This document shows positions 15,621 through 22,453 of a stretch of DNA of 22,453 nucleotides, piece by piece. Every line of letters starts with the position of its first letter. Position 1 is the stretch's first letter. The position numbers were made by a program, and so were the translations under genes. The DNA is from Chrysophaeum taylorii (Eukaryota > Sar > Pelagophyceae > Pelagomonadales > Pelagomonadaceae): the NCBI GenBank assembly GCA_029834535.1, contig JAQMWT010000291.1, forward strand, positions 1 to 22,453, written 5' to 3'. The notes under the pieces were generated by a model. It did not search any database and was not told the DNA's origin. It saw only the letters and a list, made by a program, of their open reading frames with translations.

Positions 15621-15723
15621 GCACTTGTTTCTAAAAAGAAAATCCTTACCCTTCTTCCTCTTTTTTTGCTATGCAAACCCTCGGCCGATCTTTTTTGAAG
15701 TAAGGTTGACGCGTGCGACGGCG

Positions 15724-16080
15724 ATGGAGCCTTCGCCCGGCAAACGGGACGACACGCTCGAGCCAGGGACGCGAGCCTCGACGCCGGCATGGCATGCCGG
15801 GGTTTTCCTTTCGATGTTCTTTCGGGGTTCTGGCGCGCGCAAAAATGCGACGCGATTTCGCCTTTATTCCGCGCGAACTCTTCGGTACCGCGCGATGCGT
15901 GCCGGCGTCTTCGTCGCCGCCGCGAACGGCCACCGAAATCGAGAACGGCCTGCCGCGCTCGCGTCTGCGGTCAAAGCCCGCTTCCACGGCCACGACTCGC
16001 TCTTCCGACGGGACGTCCTCGAGAACGCGCGAGAGCGAACGAGACTCGACCGTCGACTCGGTGGATCGAACACCGTTTGA
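15724..16080 (+). CDS. Unit B open frame beginning MEPSPGKRDD
   Basis: The frame from the conserved ATG runs 118 codons, through MRAGVFVAAANGHRNRERPA and VKARFHGHDSLFRRDVLENA, to a stop at 16078-16080. The next two internal repeats are open in another frame (to 16334). The RFHGHDSLF phrase recurs downstream as RFHGHASLF (16650-16676), pointing to an internally duplicated ancestral protein. No family recognised; may be a broken copy. Confidence 0.3.
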   Translation: MEPSPGKRDDTLEPGTRASTPAWHAGVFLSMFFRGSGARKNATRFRLYSARTLRYRAMRAGVFVAAANGHRNRERPAALASAVKARFHGHDSLFRRDVLENARERTRLDRRLGGSNTV

Positions 16081-17212
16081 CCTTCGATACGATGCGTGCC
16101 GCCGGCTTCGTCGCCGCTGCGAGCGGCCACCGCCGTCGCGACCGCGGACTCGGACTCGCCCGCGGGTTGACGTCCAGTCGACCAACCCGAAAAAAAACTC
16201 GGCGGCGCGCTCGACGCGTCCGCCAGCGCTTCGATACGATGCGTGCCGACGTCTTCGTCGCCGCTGTGAGCGGCCACCGCCGTCGCGACCGCTGCCTCGG
16301 ACTCTCCCCCGCGGGCGACAACGGCTCGCCGTAAAGTCGCGGCCTTCGTCGAGGCGTCGTCGACCTCGACGCGTCCGCGACCGCGATTTCGCTTTGGTCG
16401 ACGGTGGTCGCGCCACGTCCTGGGACTGGCCGCGTTCTGGCCATCGCAAACCTCGCGACCTACTGCCGGAGCGCCTACGGATCGAAGACCAGGAACAACG
16501 CGGCGACGACCGCGACGAGCGCGCCGCGCGCCGACGCGTCGATGACCGGCCGCGCGCCCGCGCGCGTCCACGACGACCGCCCGTGGCCGCGCTCTGGCCA
16601 TCGCCGACGGAGACGAAGACCTCCCCGCTCGCGTCTACGGCGAAGCCCGCTTCCACGGCCACGCCTCGCTCTTCGCGCGGGTCGACCGCGACGGGCGCGT
16701 CCGCTATCTACGTCTAGACCATCGGCCACCGTCGGCCACACGGATAAATCTCCGTCGTCCTCCTTCTCAACGCACGCCTTGTCAACTCCAACGGTGCGCT
16801 CTCCATTCTCCGCCGCCTCATCCCTGTCTACCTCCTGGAACTCGCACCATGGATATTAATAAAAGACGACTACACCCTATATTCCCAAGGCCTAACACTC
16901 CCCAATGGGGAGTCCGCCTCCTCCACCCCGAGCCTGTTGTCTCCTCCCACAGGATCCCACGGCAAAGAAAGAGAATAAAACGGGCGTGTGGTCGGCGGCC
17001 ACGTCCACGGCCTCGCGGCACGCAAAGCCGAAAAACACATGCATACGCCTTAACCCCAGAACACGCTCTACCATAAACCCTCGTAACGGATCTGAAACAT
17101 GTTCGAACCGAAATGACGAAAAAAAACCGTTTCCTTCCCACGCGTGCGACGGACGTTTTTTGGTCGGCACCCGAGTCCGTGCGCGCCAGCAGAGGCCCGG
17201 GGCCCTGGGCGG

Positions 17213-17305
17213 GCCGGGGGGGTCCGGGGTGTCCCCCGGCGGGGGGTTTGGGGGGCAAAGCCCCCCAATTCCCGGGGGGTTCGGGGGGCTTGCCCCCCGA
17301 GAAAA
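17213..17305. repeat. GC-rich triple-hairpin cluster, unit B
   Basis: Hairpins at 17224-17239, 17248-17268 and 17281-17300. The third has six G and six C as in unit A. Confidence 0.85.
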
Positions 17306-17780
17306 AGGCCAAAAAAAACCCGACTTGGCCTTACTAGTCCACAATAATTTATTGGGAAGCGTGTGTCAGTCCGTGACAGCACATTAACGGAACTATGCTT
17401 TCAGTTCGAGTGCCAATGTATGTTCGAAACGGCCCGAGAAAATCTGCGTTTTGTAAAGCCGATTTATTTCAAAACGCTTCACCCGCGACCTACTTTCTGT
17501 TCTTTTGCTAATGTATGCGCCAAAAGCGCTGCTCTTTATAAAATGTTTTCTTCTTGGAGTGCAGGAGAGTGTTGTGTGTTCTGGGAGAGACCGACGAACT
17601 TTGAGCGAGAATCTGGGGAGGTTGCGCTACGTACGTCTCGAGTTCGGATCCTGGTGGTCGTCTTAAAAAAAATCGAGAGTAATTCGAAGAAAAAAACCCT
17701 TACCCTTATTCCTTTTTTTTGGCTATTTGCTATACAAACCCTCGGCCGATCTTTTTGAAGGTTGAAGGTTGACGACGGCG

Positions 17781-18860
17781 ATGGAGCCTTCGCCCGGCAA
17801 ACGGGACGACGCGCTCGAGCCAGGGACGCGAGCCTCGACGCCGGCATCGGGGCTCCATCTTATCTTTCGGGGTTCTTTCGGGGTTCTAACGCGCACAAAA
17901 ATGCGACGCGATTTCGCCTTTTTTAACGGTCAAAGCCCGCTTCCACGGCTACGACTCGCTCTTCCGACGGGACGTCCTCGAGAATGCGCGCGACCGAACG
18001 AGACTCGACCGTCGACTCGGTGGATCGAGCACCGTTTGACCTTCGATACGATGCGTGCCGGCGGCTTCGTCGCCGCTGCGAGCGGCCACCGCCGTCGCGA
18101 CCGCGGACTCGGACTCGCCCGCGGGTTGACGTCCAGTCGACCAACCCGAAAAAAAACTCCGCGGCGCGGCGCGCCGCCGATCGTCGAGCTCGACGCGTCT
18201 GCCAGCGCTTCGATACGATGCGTGCCGGCGTCTTCGTCGCCGCTGCGAGCGGCCACCGCCGTCCCGACCGCGGCCTCGGACTCTCCCCCGCGGGCGACAA
18301 CGGCTCGCCGTAAAGTCGCGGCCTTCGTCGAGGCGTCGTCGCGAGCTCGACGCGTCCCTCGACCGCGATTTCGCTTTGGTCGACGTGGTCGCGCCACGTC
18401 CTGGGACTGGCCGCGCTCTGGAACCTCGCGTCCTACTGCTGGAGCGCCTACGGATCGAAGACCAGGAACAACGCGGCGACGACCGCGACGAGCGCGCCGC
18501 GCGCACACGCGCCGTCGACCGGCCGCGCGCTCGCGCGCGTCCACGACGACCGCCCGTGGCCGCGCTCTGGCCATCGCCGACGGAGACGAAGACCTCCCCG
18601 CTCGCGTCTACGGCGAAGCCCGCTTCCACGGCCACGCCTCGCTCTTCGCGCGGGTCGTCCTCGACCCGAACCCCGCTCGACCGTCGACCGCGACGGGACG
18701 TCCGCTATCTACGTCTAGACCATCGGCCACCGTCGGCCACACGGATAAATCTCCGTCGTCCTCCTTCGAAACGCACGCCCTCTCAACTCCAACGGTGCGC
18801 GCTCCATTCTCCGCCGCCTCAACCCTGTCTACCTCCTCGAACTCGCACCATGGATATTAA
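17781..18860 (+). CDS. Unit C open frame beginning MEPSPGKRDD (359 codons)
   Basis: From the conserved ATG at 17781 (another in-frame ATG is at 17769) the frame stays open to 18860. It contains MRAGGFVAAASGHRRRDRG, ARVYGEARFHGHASLFARVV and, before its stop, an arginine/serine-rich region. Frames of the internal repeats differ from those in units B and D, so the protein sequence after about residue 35 is not conserved between units even though the DNA is. The long open frame may simply reflect high GC. I see no domain, signal peptide or membrane segment that I trust. Confidence 0.3.
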   Translation: MEPSPGKRDDALEPGTRASTPASGLHLIFRGSFGVLTRTKMRRDFAFFNGQSPLPRLRLALPTGRPRECARPNETRPSTRWIEHRLTFDTMRAGGFVAAASGHRRRDRGLGLARGLTSSRPTRKKTPRRGAPPIVELDASASASIRCVPASSSPLRAATAVPTAASDSPPRATTARRKVAAFVEASSRARRVPRPRFRFGRRGRATSWDWPRSGTSRPTAGAPTDRRPGTTRRRPRRARRAHTRRRPAARSRASTTTARGRALAIADGDEDLPARVYGEARFHGHASLFARVVLDPNPARPSTATGRPLSTSRPSATVGHTDKSPSSSFETHALSTPTVRAPFSAASTLSTSSNSHHGY

Positions 18861-19204
18861 TAAAAGACTACATTCCCAAGGCCTAACACTCCCCAATGGG
18901 GAGTCCGCCTCCTCCAGCCCGAGCCTGTTGTCTCCTCCCACGAAATCCCACGGTAAAGAAAGAGAATAAAACGGGCGTGTGGTCGGCGGCCACGTCCACG
19001 GCCTCGCGGCACGCAATGCATAACCGTTAACCCCAGAAGCCACACGCTCTACCAGAAACCCTCACGCTCTACCAGAAACCCTCATAACGGATCTCAACGG
19101 ATCTGAACATCTTCAAGAACCGAAAATGCCGAGAAAAAACCGTTTCCACGGCGTGCGACGGCGTTTTTGGTCGGCACCCGACTCCGTGCGCGCCAGCAGA
19201 GGCC

Positions 19205-19318
19205 CGGGGGCCCGGGTGGGGGGTGGGGGGTGGTGGGGGTCCGGGGTGTCCCCCGGCGGGGGGTTGGGGCAGAGCCCCCCAATTCTCGGGGTTCGGGGCT
19301 TGCCCCTCGAGAAAAGGC
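19205..19318. repeat. GC-rich triple-hairpin cluster, unit C
   Basis: Hairpins at 19241-19256, 19264-19282 (unequal, 4 G/6 C) and 19293-19310 (shortened to 4 G/4 C with one bulged T). An extra GGCCCGGGGGCCCGGG tract precedes them. Confidence 0.8.
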
Positions 19319-20021
19319 CGAAAAAAAGACGACTTGGCTTTACTAGTCCACAATAATTAATTGGGAAATGTGTGTCTCTGTCCGTGCCGAGGACACATTA
19401 ACGGAACTCTACTTTCTGTTCCAATGCCTATGTATGCTCGAAACGGCCGACACAAAATCTGCGTTTTGTAAAGCCGATTTATTTCAAAACACGCTTCACC
19501 CGCGGCCTACTTTCTGTTCTTTGCTAAATGTATGAGCCAAAAGCATTAATTGCTATTTTTAAAATGTTTTCTTCTTGCCATCTGCGTCGAGAGCCTTGTA
19601 GTATGTAGTATCGGAGAGACCGAAGAAGTTTGAGCGAGAATCTGGGTGGTTGCTGTGCGTACGTCCCGAGTTCGGATCCTGTTCGTATTTCGAAGGAGAA
19701 AACCCTTAGCCGAGAGTATTTCGAAGAAGAAAACCCGTAGTATTCGTTTAAAAGAAAACCCTCTCGGATGGTCGATTTGTATGCTGGTAGTCGTAGATCG
19801 AGAGTATTCGAAGAAGAAAACCCTAACCTTCCGTCTTCGCCCCCCGGCCATACCCCGTCCCACTGCGAACGCTCCGGCTGCCAACCGGCCCGCCCGGGAG
19901 GCGAATAGGTGCCAACCCTTAGTATTTCTAAAAAGAAAATCCTTACACTTCTTCCTCTTTTTTTTGCTATGCAAACCCTCGGCCGATCTTTTTTGAAGTA
20001 AGGTTGACGCGTGCGACGGCG

Positions 20022-21149
20022 ATGGAGCCTTCGCCCGGCAAACGGGACGACGCGCTCGAGCCAGGGACGCTACGCGAGCCTCGACGCCGGCATGGCATGC
20101 CGGGGTTTAAAAAGGCCGGAAAAAAACCGACTTGGCTCTACGACGCGATTTCGCCTTTTTTACGCGCGAACTCTTCGGTACGCGCGCGATGCGTGCCGGC
20201 GTCTTCGTCGCCGCTGCGACCGGCCACCGAAATCGAGAAGGGCTTGCCGCGCTCGCGTCTGCGGTCAAAGCCCGCTTCCACGGCCACGACTCGCTCTTCC
20301 GACGGGACGTCCTCGAGAACGCGCGAGAGCGAACGAGACTCGACCCTCGACTCGGTGGATCGAACATCGTTTCACCTTCGATACGATGCGTGCCGCCGGC
20401 TTCGTCGCCGCTGCGAGAGGCCACCGCCGTCGCGACCGCGGACTCGGACTCGCCCGCGGGTTGACGTCCAGTCGACAAACCCGAAAAAAAACTCCGCGGT
20501 GCCGATCGTCGGAGCTCGACGCGCCGCCGGGCAGCGCTTCGGTACGATGCGTGCCGGCGTCTTCGTCGCCGCTGCGAGCGGCCACCGCCGTCGCGACCGC
20601 GGCCTCGGACTCTCCCCCGCGGGCGACAACGGCTCGCCGGAAAGTCGCGGCCTTCATCGAGGCGTCGTCGACCTCCACGCGTCTGCGACCGCGATTTCGC
20701 TTTGGTCGACGGTGGTCGCGCCACGTCCTGGGACTGGCCGCGTTCTGGCCATCGCAAACCTCGCGACCTACTGCTGGAGCGCTTACGGATCGAAGACCAG
20801 GAACAACGCGGCGACGACCGCGACGAGCGCGCCGCGCGCCGACGCGCCGACGCGCCGACGACCGGCTGCGCGCCCGCGCGCGTCCACGACGACCGCCCGT
20901 GGCCGCGCTCTGGCCATCGCCGACGGACGAAGACCCCCCGCTCGCGTCTACGGCGAAGTCCGCTTCCGCGGCCACACGCCTCGCTCTTCCCGAAGCGGCC
21001 GTCCTCGCCGCGAGAACCTCTGGACCGTCGACCGCGACGGCGCGTCGCTATCTGTGGATTATGCGCCACGCCCTCCTTCTCACTACCCCGCCCGCCGCCA
21101 CCCCGGCGCCTACACCAAAAATATTGTCTATAGGGAAATACCCCAATAA
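20022..21149 (+). CDS. Unit D open frame beginning MEPSPGKRDD (375 codons)
   Basis: The conserved ATG at 20022 opens a 375-codon frame (an in-frame ATG at 20004 would add six residues). It includes MRAGVFVAAASGHRRRDRG (internal repeat 3) and a stretch with hydrophobic character, AISLWSTVV...VLAIANLATYCWSAYGSK, about residues 229-263. The last part (VDYAPRPPSHYPARRHPGAY) differs from the other units. An overlapping frame (20011-21498) and a 387-codon minus-strand frame are also open, so GC content alone could explain length. Of the four unit frames this is the longest. Function unknown. Confidence 0.35.
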   Translation: MEPSPGKRDDALEPGTLREPRRRHGMPGFKKAGKKPTWLYDAISPFLRANSSVRARCVPASSSPLRPATEIEKGLPRSRLRSKPASTATTRSSDGTSSRTRESERDSTLDSVDRTSFHLRYDACRRLRRRCERPPPSRPRTRTRPRVDVQSTNPKKNSAVPIVGARRAAGQRFGTMRAGVFVAAASGHRRRDRGLGLSPAGDNGSPESRGLHRGVVDLHASATAISLWSTVVAPRPGTGRVLAIANLATYCWSAYGSKTRNNAATTATSAPRADAPTRRRPAARPRASTTTARGRALAIADGRRPPARVYGEVRFRGHTPRSSRSGRPRRENLWTVDRDGASLSVDYAPRPPSHYPARRHPGAYTKNIVYREIPQ

Positions 21150-21384
21150 AGAAAGCGGCCATCCGCCATCTCATAGTCCATCCGCAAAAAACGCAACGCC
21201 GAAAAAAAACAGGCATAACGCTAACCCCCATAACGCTTCGCGCAACGGAAAGGAAGGAAACGGTAGACACCCTAACCCAAGAACGAAATATTTACGCAGA
21301 AATCTTCAAGAACCGAAAAGACACAATTCCACGGCGTGCGACGGCGTTTTTTGGTCGGCTCCCGAGACGCGGCGGCCGTCGCGC

Positions 21385-21470
21385 GGTGGGGGTCCGGGGT
21401 GTCCCCCGGCGGGGGTTTGGGGGGCACGCCCCCCAATTTTCGGGGGTTCGGGGGCTTGCCCCCGAAAAAG
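21385..21470. repeat. GC-rich triple-hairpin cluster, unit D
   Basis: Hairpins at 21394-21409, 21417-21436 and 21447-21466. The third has five G and five C with an extra outer T-A pair (TTCGGGGGC/GCCCCCGAA). Confidence 0.85.
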
Positions 21471-21801
21471 CGAAAAAAACCCGACTTGGCTTTACTAGTC
21501 CACAATAATTAATTGGGAATTGGGAAACGTCAGTGCGTGTGTCACACCACATCAACGGAACTATACTTTCTGTTCGAACGAGCATGTATGCTCGAAACGG
21601 GCCGACAAAATCCGCGTTTTGTAAAGCCGATTCACTTCAAAACGCTTCACCCGCGGCTTACTTTCTGTTCTTTTGCTAATGTATGCGCCAAAGCGCTGCG
21701 CACTTTATTTATAAAATGTTTTCTTCTTGGCATCAGTGAGAGCCTTGTAGTATGGGAGAGACCGAAGAAGTTTGAGCGACAATCTGGGGTGGTTGCTGTG
21801 G

Positions 21802-22453
21802 CGTAAGGAGAATTTTAGGGGCTACCTGGCGTGCCTTCGAATCCTGACTCGCCGATCGCGTCCGTGCCCTTGGTGGGATCACTGGAAAGCGATGATGGCC
21901 GTTCTCCCCCCCACGCGACCACAAACACTCTGCGCCTGGTCCTCTCAACTTGAGGACCGGCTGTTGCTTTATGATCAACGGATATATCGAAATCAGAAAT
22001 CAGGGTGACCTGCGTCACGGAAAAGGAAAGGAGGATGATGTCATAGAGAACACTGACATCATCGGGACGGATTAGGGTGCCCCTGATAAGGGGGGGCCTA
22101 GAAGAGGGTAAGCCTTAGGCAGGTCGGAGTTGCCGCCACAGGACTCCCAGGTAAGAATTCGAGCTGCCCCAGCGAGGTGCTAGCGCGAGGAGCGCGGCTT
22201 CGCCTTACGGGATGCCATCTGCGTGAACGAATCTTTTGGTAAACGCGGGTGATGATCGGTTCAGGACTCGCCCTGCGTAAAGTAAACTTGGGGATCAACA
22301 CATCAATCTCGTGTGAGCGAAATCCGTGACACAGGAGTTGTGTTGGAGGACATTCGGGAATTTGTCGTGAAACTTCGACCTTCAACGTCCTTGAATTCGG
22401 GCTTGAGCTTGCGGGCGAAAGGTGAGAAGTCGGCTTGAAATAAGCGACATCAT
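21802..22453 (-). mobile_element. 3' end of a second gypsy copy, inverted relative to the left one
   Basis: Reverse complement of 22453 to about 21802 aligns with 1457 to about 2107, including the pol end, the CRE-like dyad (22033-22062) and the outer edge TTACGCCAC. The element continues past the right edge of the window. It inserted into unit D. Confidence 0.85.
22098..22453 (-). pseudogene. C-terminal end of the gypsy pol, frameshifted
   Basis: The minus strand reads SHEIDVLIPKFTLRRASPEP then IITRVYQKIRSR, matching the last residues of the 310-1731 protein (HEIDVLIPKFTLRSGRVPEP). Small insertions and deletions change frame several times between 22453 and 22180, and the stop used by the left copy is not in frame. 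This copy therefore carries a broken end of the same protein. Confidence 0.8.

Larger units (their letters stand above)
14720..15627 (+). mobile_element. Helitron-like non-autonomous element, copy 3 (908 bp)
   Basis: It begins TCCTAACTACTAATCGACAG and ends GGCCTGCACTTG. The flanks CCTAGTA and TTTCTAAAAAG join to the uninterrupted sequence found in unit D near 19920-19936, which sets both ends exactly and shows insertion between A and T without duplication. It carries a TTTG/TCTG repeat, a helicase remnant with an internal deletion, and ten iterons at 15283-15620. Confidence 0.8.
15664..17725 (+). repeat. Tandem unit B
   Basis: Full-length unit of about 2.06 kb: conserved ATG block (15724), GC-rich core with three internal repeats, CATGGATATTAATAAAAGAC block (16849), palindrome ACTCCCC-AAT-GGGGAGT (near 16900), hairpin cluster (17213-17305) and tail module. 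Units B and D share the palindrome CCGGCATG-G-CATGCCGG near their start, while A and C do not. Confidence 0.8.
17726..19963 (+). repeat. Tandem unit C
   Basis: Unit of about 2.24 kb with the same order of blocks as unit B. It lacks the first internal repeat (jump near 17925), and its tail end is extended by several GTATTTCGAAGAAGAAAACCC-like repeats (19680-19830). Confidence 0.8.
19964..21801 (+). repeat. Tandem unit D, interrupted by gypsy
   Basis: Last unit. Near 20107-20140 it carries AAAAAGGCCGGAAAAAAACC, a sequence that belongs after the hairpin cluster in the other units, evidence of exchange between unit ends. Its tail runs into the gypsy LTR after GGTTGCTGTG (21791-21800), whereas unit C continues with CGTACGTC at that point. 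Confidence 0.8.

Noticed and set aside
15646..21270. Long minus-strand open frames in the array (338 codons at 15646-16662, 387 codons at 20107-21270)
   Set aside because: They are arginine/serine-rich mirror images of the GC-rich core, contain no domain and cross unit landmarks; stop codons are rare in both strands at this GC content.

Overview
The window looks like nuclear DNA from a unicellular eukaryote (alga or other protist). It holds fragments of three eukaryotic transposon classes (Ty3/gypsy, Ty1/copia and a Helitron-type PIF1 helicase), a TAZ zinc-finger protein, a serine-rich TPR protein, and uninterrupted short genes with no operon structure. I cannot name the organism. The host genes shown have no obvious introns.

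Layout. 1-2107: the 3' part of a Ty3/gypsy element (H2C2 zinc region, integrase, LTR-side sequence). 2108-3490: a decayed unknown ORF, a 447-bp element with 94-bp direct terminal repeats, then empty sequence. 3491-5955: the host-gene island, namely a short SHOCT-like protein (minus), a TPR protein (plus) and a minimal TAZ zinc-finger protein (minus). 6048-12216: a decayed copia-type element on the minus strand with 96-bp LTRs, itself interrupted by a Helitron-like copy in its left LTR and by a helicase fragment in its reverse transcriptase. 12219-13503: a second Helitron-like copy. 13504-21801: four tandem units of about 2.1-2.2 kb (A-D), with a third Helitron-like copy between A and B. 21802-22453: an inverted copy of the gypsy 3' end that interrupts unit D.

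The most informative result is that the window contains its own empty sites. The third Helitron-like copy (14720-15627) is absent at the equivalent place in unit D (near 19930), which fixes its ends to the base: 5'-TC...CTTG-3', inserted after A and before T, with no target duplication. The first copy (6051-6962) splits the left copia LTR, and the intact right LTR is its empty site. The order of events can be inferred: tandem array, copia insertion at its left edge, then Helitron-like insertions into the copia LTR and its flank. These small elements keep only the last part of the helicase gene and carry 6-10 copies of a GTGAACTTACTGG-like iteron near their 3' end. They are the best candidate here for something undescribed.

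The tandem units each begin with the same ATG and about 16-20 nearly identical codons, then diverge by frameshift. Each carries a cluster of three GC-rich hairpins, and the stem lengths of the third hairpin change together on both arms from unit to unit. I could not identify a function for the units. Most long open frames in the GC-rich array are probably a by-product of base composition.
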